A stretch of 64,000 nucleotides of DNA from Mangrovihabitans endophyticus (GTDB lineage Bacteria > Actinomycetota > Actinomycetes > Mycobacteriales > Micromonosporaceae), in contig NZ_BMMX01000020.1 in the NCBI RefSeq assembly GCF_014646155.1, forward strand, positions 46,048-110,047. The letters are read 5' to 3'. Positions 41,872 through 51,771 of the stretch are shown here, piece by piece. The translations under genes and the position numbers were made by a program. Under the pieces are notes generated by a model. That model worked only from the letters and a program-made list of their open reading frames with translations, did no database searches and had not been told where the DNA came from. Positions within the stretch are counted from its first letter, which is position 1. Each line of letters begins with the position of its first letter.

Positions 41872-44267
41872 TCCGGCGTGCGAGCCGGGACCAGCCGGGC
41901 GCCCAGCGCCGACGTCAGCTCGCGCGCCGCTGCGAGGTGCACCCCGCGCAGCCGGCCGGAAGCGTGCATCTCGCCCAGCGCCCGGTGGGCGAGCATCTGT
42001 TGTCGGGGATGCCCCACCGAAGTGGCGATGGCCAGCGCCATCTCCGCGTCGGCGATGCCCGCCTCGGTTTCGCCCGTCTCGTGCCGCTGCAAGGCGCGTT
42101 CGGTCAGCACGGCCGCGCGGAGCTCCGGGTCGTCCACCGAGCCCGCCACCTCCAGGGCCGCGCCCAGGTGCGGCGCGGCGGCGTGCGGCGCGCCCTCCAA
42201 GCGGGTCAGCCGGGCGAGGTACATCAGGGTCCATCCCAGCGTGCCGCCGAGCTGTCCGGCCGCCCGCAGCCGGGACTGTGCCCGCAGCAGGTCGCTGCGG
42301 GCCAGGCCCAGCTCACCGCGGCGCAGGTGCACGGTGCCGCGCACCATGAACAGCTCGGCCCGGACCTGCTCCACGGTGTGCGGAGTGAACACCTCCAGGG
42401 CCGTGCGGGCGTGCGTCAGCGCCCCGTCCAGATCGCCGCGTTCCCGGTGCTGCACCGCCAGGCGCATCCGGGCCAGCGCCTCCATGAACGAGTCCTGCAG
42501 CACGTCGGCGAGCCGCAGGGCCTCCTCCGCCGACTGGCGTGCCCGCCGCACGTCACCGACCACGAAGTACACCTCGGCCAGATTGCCGAGCATGCGAGCC
42601 TCGTCGCGGGTCGCGCCGGCCGCGCGCAGCAGGCGCAACGACTCCTCGCCGCGTTCCAGTGTCTCGGCGTACCGGCCGAATCGCATCAGCGTGCCGGCCA
42701 GATCCCCGATGGCGATCGCCTGCGCGAGCACGTCACCGTCCGCGCGGGCCGCCTGCACGGCGGCGGCGGTGACCGCGAGACAGTCCGCGCTCAACCCGCG
42801 CGTGTTCAGCCAGGCCGAGAACGGGGCGGCGGTGACATGCGCGTACCGGAAACGGCCGTGCCCGGCGGCATAGGTGATGGTGGCCACCAGGTTGGCGCGC
42901 TCCGCCTGCGCCCACACGACGGCCGGTGTCGACTCCGGCACCGGGACGCGGGGTGGCGCGCACCCGCGGCGGGTCTCCACCCGGCCGATGAAGTAATCGC
43001 CGTACGTGACGGTCACCGTGTGCTGATAGAAGTCCAGCAGCCGATCGACGGCGGCGTCCACCTGTGTCGGTGACAGCGCCTCGCGGGCGGTCTCCGCGGC
43101 GTAGGTGCGCAGCAGATCGTGCATCCCGAACCGGTGTCCCGGCCGTGGCTGCACCAGGTGCAGCCGCGCGAGTTCGCCCAACGCTCGCCGGGTCTCCGCG
43201 GCCGACATGCCGGCCATGTTGGCGAGCGCGTAGACGTCGACGCTGGCACCCGGGTGCAGACCGATCATCTGGAAGACGGACCGGGCGGCCTGCGGCAGCG
43301 AGCGGTACGACCAGAACAGCACCGACCGCACGTTGGCCGCCGCGTCGCCGGCGTCCAGGGCGTCCAGCGGGTCGCGAAGCTCCTCGGCCAGGTCGGCGAG
43401 GGCGGTGCCGGGCTCGGCGCGGGCCCGCGCGGCCACCACCGCCAACGCGAGTGGCAGCCGGTCGCAGCGCTCCACGATGTGCGCCACCGCACCCGGCTCG
43501 ACCGCCAGCCGTCCGGCACCCAGCCGCCTGCTGAGCAGCTCGCGCGCGTCATCGGGGCTGAGCACGTCGAGCGGGACCGGGGTGGCCGCCTCGGTGGCGA
43601 CCAGACCGGTCAGCCGGTCCCGGCTGGTGACGATGGCCCGGCATCCGTCGCCGGCCGGCAGCAGCGGGCGGACCTGCGCGGCGTCGCGGGCGTTGTCGAG
43701 CACCACCAGGACCCGGCGTCCGGCGAGCCGGCTGCGGTAGAGCGCGATCCGTCCCGCGGTGGCGCCCGGCACGCCGTCGCGCGGCTCGCCCAGCGCCACG
43801 AGGAAGTCGGCGAGCACGTCCTCCGGGGCGAGCGCCGCGTCCGCCGGCCCGAACCCGTGCAGATCGACGTAGAGCTGACCGTCCGGGAACCGCTCCTGAA
43901 TGTCGTGCGCGAGGCGCACCGCCAGGGTGGTCTTGCCGACCCCGCCGGCTCCGGTGATCACCGCGACGGCGTCGGTGGTGAGCAGCGTGCGCAACCGGTC
44001 CAGCGTCCCGGCTCGCCCGGCGAACGCCGCGGGAGGCCGCGGGAGCTGAGACGGCGCGGCGGCGGTCCCGACGAAGCCGACCCGGTCCGCCCCGGTCAGC
44101 CCGAACGCGTCGGCGAGCAGGCGCACCGTGCTCTGCCGGGGATGGTCCACCCGGCCGGACTCCAGGTTGCGGATGCTGCGGGTGGCGATGCCGGTCGCCG
44201 CGGCCAGGTCGGCCTGACTCAGGCCGAGCCGACGGCGGTGATCACGGACCACGTCCCCGAAGGTCAC
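41829..44267 (-). CDS. HTH/NB-ARC/TPR (STAND) transcriptional regulator
   Basis: An 812-residue signal-transduction ATPase. Domains: XRE helix-turn-helix at about 5-60 (LGLSQADLAAATGIATRSIRNLESGR), NB-ARC ATPase at about 80-320 with P-loop GAGGVGKT (106-113), LVVLDN, IVTSRDR and CDRLPLAL, a winged-helix region, and a long helical TPR C-terminus (about 480-790). Related actinomycete regulators control antibiotic production or development. It begins 9 bases after the otsA stop on the same strand, suggesting co-transcription, but a link to trehalose is not shown. Confidence 0.88.
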   Translation of the reverse strand: MTFGDVVRDHRRRLGLSQADLAAATGIATRSIRNLESGRVDHPRQSTVRLLADAFGLTGADRVGFVGTAAAPSQLPRPPAAFAGRAGTLDRLRTLLTTDAVAVITGAGGVGKTTLAVRLAHDIQERFPDGQLYVDLHGFGPADAALAPEDVLADFLVALGEPRDGVPGATAGRIALYRSRLAGRRVLVVLDNARDAAQVRPLLPAGDGCRAIVTSRDRLTGLVATEAATPVPLDVLSPDDARELLSRRLGAGRLAVEPGAVAHIVERCDRLPLALAVVAARARAEPGTALADLAEELRDPLDALDAGDAAANVRSVLFWSYRSLPQAARSVFQMIGLHPGASVDVYALANMAGMSAAETRRALGELARLHLVQPRPGHRFGMHDLLRTYAAETAREALSPTQVDAAVDRLLDFYQHTVTVTYGDYFIGRVETRRGCAPPRVPVPESTPAVVWAQAERANLVATITYAAGHGRFRYAHVTAAPFSAWLNTRGLSADCLAVTAAAVQAARADGDVLAQAIAIGDLAGTLMRFGRYAETLERGEESLRLLRAAGATRDEARMLGNLAEVYFVVGDVRRARQSAEEALRLADVLQDSFMEALARMRLAVQHRERGDLDGALTHARTALEVFTPHTVEQVRAELFMVRGTVHLRRGELGLARSDLLRAQSRLRAAGQLGGTLGWTLMYLARLTRLEGAPHAAAPHLGAALEVAGSVDDPELRAAVLTERALQRHETGETEAGIADAEMALAIATSVGHPRQQMLAHRALGEMHASGRLRGVHLAAARELTSALGARLVPARTPDQRNRQNGWPTGSR

Positions 44268-44276
44268 CCGTCGATT

Positions 44277-45674
44277 TTATTCATCCTCGTCGACTCCCAG
44301 CTCGCGCAGGAACGCGCGAGCCCAGGCCGCGACGTCGTGCGTACGCAGGTGGCGTTGCATCACCCGCATGCGCCGGCGCAGCTCGGCCGGCTCGGCGGCG
44401 ACGGCACGCAGCAACGCCTCCTTGACCCCTTCCGGATCGTGCGGGTTGCACAGGAACGACTGGCGCAGTTCGGTCGCCGCTCCGGCGAACTCGCTGAGCA
44501 CCAGCGCGCCACCCTGATCCGAGCGGCACGCCACGTATTCCTTGGCGACCAGGTTCATGCCGTCGCGCAGCGGGGTCACCATCATCACGTCGGCCGCGAC
44601 GTACAGCGCCGCCAGTTCGTTCTTCGGCATCGACTGGTGCAGGTAGTGCACGGCCGGCACCCCGACACGGGAGAATTCGCCGTTGATCCGGCCGACTTCC
44701 CGCTCCACCCGTACGCGCAGGGTCTGGTAGTGCTCGACCCGTTCCCGGCTGGGGGTGGCCACCTGGACCATCACCGCGTCGCCGACCTCCAGCCGGCCGT
44801 CGGCGAGCAGCTCGCGGAACGCCTTGAGGCGCAGCTCGATGCCCTTGGTGTAGTCCAGCCGGTCGACGCCCAGGATGATCGTCTTGGGATCACCGAGCTC
44901 GGCGCGGATCTGCTTGGCCCGGGCCTGCACACCCGGGTCGGCGGCGAGCCGTTCCATGTCCGCGGTGTCGATGCTGATCGGGAACGCGCCGGCTTTGACC
45001 TTGCGACCGTCCACCTGGATGGAGTGGCCCTCGTATCGCAGGCCCAGCAGGTGCCGGGCGAGGCGGACGAAGTTCTGCGCGGCCAGGCGTTGCTGGAATC
45101 CCACCAGGTCGGAACCGAGCAGGCCGCGCAGCACCTCGGCGCGGAACGGCATCTGCATGAACAGCTCGATGGGCGGGAACGGGATGTGCAGGAAGAAGCC
45201 GATGCGCAGGTCGGGCCGCAGCTCGCGGAGCATCGCGGGCACCTGTTGCAACTGGTAGTCCTGCACCCAGACGGTCGCCCCCTCGGCGGCGACCTCCGCA
45301 GCCGCCCGCGCGAACCGCTGGTTGACCAGCCGGTACGCCTCACGCCAGCGGCGCTTGTAAACCGGCGTCTCCACGGCGTCGTGATAGAGCGGCCAGATGG
45401 TGGCGTTCGACTGGCCCTCGTAGTACCGCTCCAGTTCCTGGGCGCTCAGCGGCACCGGATGGATATTGATGCCTTCGAGCTCGAACGGTTCCGGCGCTTC
45501 GCCGTCGCCTCCCGCCCATCCGATCCAGGTGCCCCGGTGCTCGACCAGCACGGGGTGCAGGGCGGTGACGAGTCCGCCGGGGCTGGGCCGCCACTGGCGC
45601 TCGCCGTCCTCGGATATCACCTCGTCGACGGGCAGGCGATTGGCGACGACGACGAAGGAACTGCGTTCGACCAC
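44277..45674 (-). CDS. otsA: Trehalose-6-phosphate synthase
   Basis: A 465-residue GT20 glycosyltransferase that makes trehalose 6-phosphate from UDP-glucose (GDP-glucose in some actinobacteria) and glucose 6-phosphate. Signatures: GGLVTALHPVL near the N-terminus, QDYQLQQVPAMLRE, HIPFPPIELF, GVDRLDYTKGI and TPLRDGMNLVAKEYVA. GTG 45674 (VVERSSFVVVANRLPV) has GGAGG upstream. It serves osmotic or desiccation protection. No otsB phosphatase is nearby. Confidence 0.96.
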   Translation of the reverse strand: MVERSSFVVVANRLPVDEVISEDGERQWRPSPGGLVTALHPVLVEHRGTWIGWAGGDGEAPEPFELEGINIHPVPLSAQELERYYEGQSNATIWPLYHDAVETPVYKRRWREAYRLVNQRFARAAAEVAAEGATVWVQDYQLQQVPAMLRELRPDLRIGFFLHIPFPPIELFMQMPFRAEVLRGLLGSDLVGFQQRLAAQNFVRLARHLLGLRYEGHSIQVDGRKVKAGAFPISIDTADMERLAADPGVQARAKQIRAELGDPKTIILGVDRLDYTKGIELRLKAFRELLADGRLEVGDAVMVQVATPSRERVEHYQTLRVRVEREVGRINGEFSRVGVPAVHYLHQSMPKNELAALYVAADVMMVTPLRDGMNLVAKEYVACRSDQGGALVLSEFAGAATELRQSFLCNPHDPEGVKEALLRAVAAEPAELRRRMRVMQRHLRTHDVAAWARAFLRELGVDEDE

Positions 45675-45781
45675 GCTGAGTGCACCTCCGGGTGGGGTAT
45701 GAAGTTCCCGCCCACCGAGCCTACTGTGGGTAGCCGGTCGTAGCTTGCCGAGGGATGGAGACCGGATGACATCCTGGGCCG

Positions 45782-46291
45782 GTGGACCTGTCGGATGATC
45801 TTCCCCCGCCGCGGCGGCCACTACTGATACCTGTGGTCATCGCCACCATTTTGCTCACCGTGCTCGGCGTCGGGCTGGGGTTGATCCTGAACGCGCAGCA
45901 GGCCGCCCGGGGTTTCCCCGCGTCCGGCGGGCAGGACACCGCACCGGTGGACGCGGGGGAGTCCCGGACGCCGTGCCGTCCGGAGACGCAGCAGGCCGCC
46001 GCCCGCGCGGGAGTGCCGGGAGTGCTGGTGCAGGTGCTCAAGGTGGTGACCAAGAGCTCCACAGTCTGGATTTGCGAGGACTCGCGGGGCCGGTACTACT
46101 ATCACGCCAATCGCGGTGGAGAGGATGCCCCGTGGGTGGAGAACAAGACCGCACTGTTCCTCAACGGGGTGCAGCGCAACGGTGACACTTACACGGTGAC
46201 CGTCGCGGACGGCACCCAGTTCTCCGTCAACCGGCAGCGGCTGCTCATCCTGCACGCGGACGGCCGCCGAGAGGAACAACCGGCGGTGTGA
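45782..46291 (+). CDS. Membrane-anchored protein of unknown function
   Basis: A 169-residue protein. A short Pro-rich N-terminus precedes one membrane span (about 14-37, LLIPVVIATILLTVLGVGLGLIL), then an extracellular domain with two cysteines (TPCRPE and WICEDS), aromatic-rich GRYYYHANRGGEDAPWVE and a beta-strand pattern to the end. The cysteines could form a disulfide. I recognise no family. GTG 45782 is divergent from otsA; the spacer is 107 bp. Confidence 0.7.
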   Translation: MDLSDDLPPPRRPLLIPVVIATILLTVLGVGLGLILNAQQAARGFPASGGQDTAPVDAGESRTPCRPETQQAAARAGVPGVLVQVLKVVTKSSTVWICEDSRGRYYYHANRGGEDAPWVENKTALFLNGVQRNGDTYTVTVADGTQFSVNRQRLLILHADGRREEQPAV

Positions 46292-46349
46292 ACGCCGCCG
46301 CGGGTGCGTGCCGCGGGGAATCCGGGCGGGGCGCGCGAGGTTGCACACG

Positions 46350-46374
46350 GAACGCCTGGGAGGATGAGGCGTTC
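46350..46374. promoter_or_regulatory. Inverted repeat before ettA
   Basis: GAACGCCT (46350-46357) and AGGCGTTC (46367-46374) are perfect 8-base inverted repeats spaced by nine bases, 37 bases upstream of the ettA start. It may form a leader hairpin or an operator; no experimental basis. Confidence 0.4.
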
Positions 46375-46411
46375 GGCACGATAATCAACGATCACGGAGG
46401 TAGGGCGCACC

Positions 46412-48088
<1,677 letters not shown>

Positions 48089-48096
48089 CCCCTCCG

Positions 48097-48516
48097 GTGG
48101 CACAGCGGTTCGTGCATGACGTGGTCCTGCGCTGGTCCGACATGGACGCGTACGGCCACGTCAACAACGCGCGGTTCCTCACGCTCTACGAGGAGGCCCG
48201 GGTGGCGATGTTCTTCGTCGGTGCTCGGGCCGCCGGCCTCGCCTCGTTCGAGGAGGGCATCGTGATCGCGCGGCACGAGGTCGACTATCTGCGACCAGTG
48301 GATTACGGCGACCCGGTGCGCATCGAGATGTGGGTCTCGTCGTTGCGGGCCGCCGCGTTCACCGTCGACTACGAGATGTTCGACGGCGCGGTGCTGGCCA
48401 GCCGTGCCCGTTCGGTGTGTGTGCCGTACAACCTGGCGAACGCGCACCCGCGCCGGTTGACGGCGCCGGAACGGGATTTCCTCTCGCCCTACCTCGCGGA
48501 GACGGAGAGCATGTGA
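48097..48516 (+). CDS. Acyl-CoA thioesterase, 4HBT hot-dog fold
   Basis: A 139-residue thioesterase. The motif VLRWSDMDAYGHVNNARFLTLYEEARVAMF carries the catalytic Asp and is typical of the YbgC/4HBT group; IARHEVDYLRPVDYGDPVRIEM follows. Starts at GTG 48097, eight bases after the ettA stop; the next gene overlaps its stop (TGATG). In actinobacteria a thioesterase commonly follows ettA. The acyl substrate is unknown. Confidence 0.88.
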   Translation: MAQRFVHDVVLRWSDMDAYGHVNNARFLTLYEEARVAMFFVGARAAGLASFEEGIVIARHEVDYLRPVDYGDPVRIEMWVSSLRAAAFTVDYEMFDGAVLASRARSVCVPYNLANAHPRRLTAPERDFLSPYLAETESM

Positions 48517-49175
48517 TGGCCGTCCACGGCCTGGAGGGGGTCGCCGACGCGGGTGCGTTCCTCGCGCGGCTCACCCGGCTGGATCCGGGCGCGGTGGTGC
48601 GGTTGCGCTCCTCCGGGACGCGGACCGTGCTGTGGGCTATGCTGCCGTGGAAGGTGTTGGTCACCCGCGCTGTCGCGAGCAGCGCCACGGGTGATGTCAC
48701 GGTGCGCGCGGCCGAGTTGCTCGGCTCGCTCGCGCACGGAAGCGACGAACTGCCCGCGGCGCGCGACGAGATGTGGCGCTGGCCGCTGCCGCCGGCCGGC
48801 GGGCATGTGGTGGAGACCGTGGCCGGCGCCGAAGTCACCCGTCTCGCCGAGGCCGCGGCCGGGACGCTGCGGCAGGTGCGCGACGGGGGACTGTCCGGGC
48901 GTGCGGTGGGGCAGCGGGTGTTGCGCGACGCGCTGCTCGACCATGTCGCGCTCGTGGTCACGCGCGAGGACGGGCCGCCGGTGGAGGTGTCCCAGCGGCT
49001 CGTGCAGGCCGTCTCGCGGATGGGATTCCTCGGGTCGGGCGGCGCGGAGGGCGCTGCCGCTCGCGTATGCGTGACGGGACAATGGGTGGGCCTTTCCGCA
49101 CCATATGGAGTTGCGTGGCTACAAATTGTCAAAGATTTGGCCGTAAGTCCCCTGCGCAATCATCCGAACGGGTGA
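48516..49175 (+). CDS. Conserved hypothetical protein
   Basis: A 219-residue soluble protein with no family I recognise; features are VVRLRSSGTRTVLWAMLPWKVLVTRAV near the N-terminus and RLVQAVSRMGFLGSGG near the C-terminus. ATG 48516 overlaps the thioesterase stop. The last 30 codons (about 49090-49170) use many A/T-ending codons (for example tat gga gtt; cta caa att), unlike the rest of this gene. Confidence 0.7.
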   Translation: MAVHGLEGVADAGAFLARLTRLDPGAVVRLRSSGTRTVLWAMLPWKVLVTRAVASSATGDVTVRAAELLGSLAHGSDELPAARDEMWRWPLPPAGGHVVETVAGAEVTRLAEAAAGTLRQVRDGGLSGRAVGQRVLRDALLDHVALVVTREDGPPVEVSQRLVQAVSRMGFLGSGGAEGAAARVCVTGQWVGLSAPYGVAWLQIVKDLAVSPLRNHPNG

Positions 49176-49304
49176 TGCTGCCTCGGTCGTCCGGTCGCGC
49201 CCTCCCGTTGGGGGGATGACCTGTGCGAGCTGTCCGGGTAGCGTCGGCGCGGGTCCATTGCTACGTCCGGCGCCGGGCCTGCTGGGGAGTGAGGTGCATC
49301 AACG

Positions 49305-49886
49305 ATGCCGTGGTGGTCATGGCGTCCCGGGTCGACCCGTGAGCGCGGGACGGACACCGGTGGCGAGGTGGCGCTGCAGAGTGGCGTACGCGTCGGAGTC
49401 CCGGCGCAGCGCGAACCGGGGCGCCCCGGCGTTCCGGCCGAAGTGTCCAGCCTGGACGACAGTGATCACATATCACCGGTGACGCTGGAGCGCATCGGCA
49501 AGGCGCTCGATCTGCTCGACATCCGCTTCCTCGCCGACGGCGGCGGGAGTCTGCTGGCGATGTGGGAGCGGCACGCCGTGCTGTTCACTCTGGAGGGCCC
49601 GGACGACGAAATCCTGGTGATGCGGGCGCGTCCGCATTCGACGGTGCCACCCGACTGGGCCGACCGCGCCTATCGGGTGGTCAACGAGTGGAACCACACC
49701 CGCCGGTTCTGCCTGGCCTACATCGGCGATCCCACCGAGCGGGGCCAGTTGCCCATCTACGCCGAGCTGCAGGTGCCGCTGAACTCGGGCGCGCACGACG
49801 CGCTGCTGGTGGAGCTGCTCGACTGCGGCGCCGCGGTGGCGACGTCGTTCGTGGACTGGCTGCACGACGAAGGCGCACTGCTCTAG
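49305..49886 (+). CDS. YbjN-domain protein
   Basis: A 193-residue protein with a YbjN-like (type III secretion chaperone fold) domain at about 55-190: VTLERIGKALDLLDIRFLADGGGSLLAMWERHAVLFTLEG and YRVVNEWNHTRRFCLAYI. The N-terminal 50 residues look disordered. The ATG at 49305 gives MPWWSWRPGST. Members are abundant in actinobacteria; their role is not established. Confidence 0.8.
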   Translation: MPWWSWRPGSTRERGTDTGGEVALQSGVRVGVPAQREPGRPGVPAEVSSLDDSDHISPVTLERIGKALDLLDIRFLADGGGSLLAMWERHAVLFTLEGPDDEILVMRARPHSTVPPDWADRAYRVVNEWNHTRRFCLAYIGDPTERGQLPIYAELQVPLNSGAHDALLVELLDCGAAVATSFVDWLHDEGALL

Positions 49887-49918
49887 CACAGTGACACCGG
49901 GCTGCGCCCAAATGACAC

Positions 49919-49951
49919 CGGGCCGCCGCACGCGTTGCGCACGGCGGCCCG
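49919..49951. terminator. Bidirectional terminator hairpin
   Basis: CGGGCCGCCG and CGGCGGCCCG form a perfect 10-bp stem with a 13-base loop, between the convergent YbjN and beta-propeller genes. No T run is present. The TGACACCGGGC before it also occurs once at 49892-49902. Confidence 0.65.
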
Positions 49952-49966
49952 ACGTCATTTCATGAC

Positions 49967-51241
49967 TCAACTGATCGGGAACATTCCCACCCGGCCGTGG
50001 TACTCCTTGCCGAGCTTGTCCGTGTCGGAGCCGACGATCAGGCCGCTCGTGGTGGTCAGGAAGGCGCGCACCCCGACGCCACGGGACCTCGTCGGATTCC
50101 ACGACAGCGCCCGTCCGGTGGTCGCGCTGACCGCGCCGATGCCGACCCGCGACTTCGCGCCCGGCCCCGGTCCCTTCGCGTCCGTGCCGTACGGGTTGTC
50201 CAGGTAGCGCTGGTGGCCGCCCAGGTAGACCGCGGACCCGGTGACCGCCACCGCGTACAGGGAGTCGCCGCCGGTGCGCTGCACCCAGGTCGGGTTCACA
50301 CGGCCCGAGCGGTACGTCTCGAATCGTGCCGCCGCGTCGCACAGCCGTGTCGGCGACGACATGCGCCCGGTGGAGACCACCACGAAGTATCTGCCGTCCG
50401 GGGAGAACTTGACCTGACGCAGGTAGGTGTCGAAGCCCTTCATACAGGACGGCTGGAACGCCGTGGTGTACCAGCTCGCGAGGGCGGCGGTGCCGCGCGC
50501 GGTGTTGAGCACGACGATCTGCGTCCGCGTGGCGCTGCCGGACTTCAGGAGGGCGCCGACCGCGACCAGCCGCCGTCCGTCGGGGGAGACGTCGAAGTGC
50601 TCGACCCGGGTGCGGGCCAGGCCCGGCGCGGACAGCCGGGCGTCGAAGGACCGGATCACGTTGCCGGTGGCCGGGTCGAGGCGGGCGAGGGCGACGCGAC
50701 GCACGCCGCGGATCGCGGAGAAGGCGCCGCCGAGGTACATCCGGCCACCCTGCACGTGCAGGGTGCGCACGTCACCCCAGTTGATGTACGCGCGGAAGGT
50801 GGACATCCGCGCCCCGTCGGACAGCCGTAGCTGAGCCACCCCGCGCTGCGCCGCGCCGTTCACCCGGCGGAACGAGCCGCCGATGTAGACGGTCCCGCCG
50901 CGGCCGGTCGCCAGGGCGTACACCGAACCGTCCACGGACGGGGCGAACGATCGGATGGCGCCGTCGCGCAGCCCGTACGCGAAAATGTTCCGCCGCGCGT
51001 AGGTCCGCTTCCCGCTGGCGTCGGTGACCTTGGTGAAGCTGCCGCCCACGACGATGGTGTCGCCCACCTGGGTGAGGGCCCAGACCGTGCCGTTGAGCAC
51101 ATGCGGCGTGTTGTTGACCGGGTTGGCGGAGACCACCGCCCGGTAGGCGCGGTCGGTGGCCGCGGCTGGTGTCGCGACGCTTGCCGCGCTGGCAGACAGG
51201 GACAGGGAGAGCAGGATTGCGGCCAATGATCGGCGGCGCAT
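49967..51241 (-). CDS. Secreted beta-propeller-like protein
   Basis: A 424-residue exported protein. Signal peptide MRRRSLAAILLSLSLSASAASVATPAAA, then repeated blade-like strands with GGSF motifs: VGGSFTKVTD, IGGSFRRVNGA, LGGAFSAIRG, LGGHQRYLDN (about 50-75 residues apart). This resembles the NHL/delta-60-type propellers of cell-surface proteins. The ATG at 51241 (MRRRSL) has AGGAG 8 bases upstream; an ATG nine codons earlier is possible. No catalytic motif is seen. Confidence 0.75.
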   Translation of the reverse strand: MRRRSLAAILLSLSLSASAASVATPAAATDRAYRAVVSANPVNNTPHVLNGTVWALTQVGDTIVVGGSFTKVTDASGKRTYARRNIFAYGLRDGAIRSFAPSVDGSVYALATGRGGTVYIGGSFRRVNGAAQRGVAQLRLSDGARMSTFRAYINWGDVRTLHVQGGRMYLGGAFSAIRGVRRVALARLDPATGNVIRSFDARLSAPGLARTRVEHFDVSPDGRRLVAVGALLKSGSATRTQIVVLNTARGTAALASWYTTAFQPSCMKGFDTYLRQVKFSPDGRYFVVVSTGRMSSPTRLCDAAARFETYRSGRVNPTWVQRTGGDSLYAVAVTGSAVYLGGHQRYLDNPYGTDAKGPGPGAKSRVGIGAVSATTGRALSWNPTRSRGVGVRAFLTTTSGLIVGSDTDKLGKEYHGRVGMFPIS

Positions 51242-51334
51242 CAGATCGGCTCCTGGGATCGGGGTCATGGATGCCGTAAACCGGACTTAGGTGTATCTCC
51301 GGTTTCCAACGAGTCGACCCGATCCGGGAAACGA

Positions 51335-51745
51335 TCAACTCGGATGGGCGGGATCCATCGTGTTGACCATGAAGTACGCCGCCCGTTCCAGGTAGTCCCA
51401 CAGCGTGGAGCGGTGCGGCTCGGGCAGCTCCAGCGCATCCACGGCCGTACGCATGTGCCGCAGCCAGGCATCCCGCTCGGCCGGACCGACGCGGAACGGG
51501 GCGTGACGCATGCGCAGCCGGGGATGCCCGCGGTTCTCCGAATAGGTGGTGGGACCGCCCCAGTACTGCATGAGGAACAGGGTGAGCCGTTCCGCGGCCG
51601 GACCGAGGTCCTCCTCCGGGTACAGCGGGCGCAACAGCGGGTCGTCCGCAACGCCCGCATAGAAGACGTCTACCAGCTGGCGGAAGGTCGGCTCACCACC
51701 GACCGCGACGAAGAAATTGGCCTCTTCGGGAACAGGTGCACTCAC
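51335..51745 (-). CDS. glbO: Group II truncated haemoglobin (TrHbO)
   Basis: A 136-residue haem protein. Tyr B10 lies in DVFYAGVADDPLLRPLYP, the proximal His F8 in RLRMRHAPFRVGP, and the group II TrpG8 in YLERAAYFM... or nearby WDYLE. NFFVAVGGEPTFRQLVD starts the globin. Starts at GTG 51745. It lies 26 bases after the MFS gene on the same strand and may share its transcript. TrHbO proteins bind O2/NO; the exact role is not fixed. Confidence 0.9.
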   Translation of the reverse strand: MSAPVPEEANFFVAVGGEPTFRQLVDVFYAGVADDPLLRPLYPEEDLGPAAERLTLFLMQYWGGPTTYSENRGHPRLRMRHAPFRVGPAERDAWLRHMRTAVDALELPEPHRSTLWDYLERAAYFMVNTMDPAHPS

Positions 51746-51771
51746 CTGTCCATCCTGCCAGAGAAGGCGGA

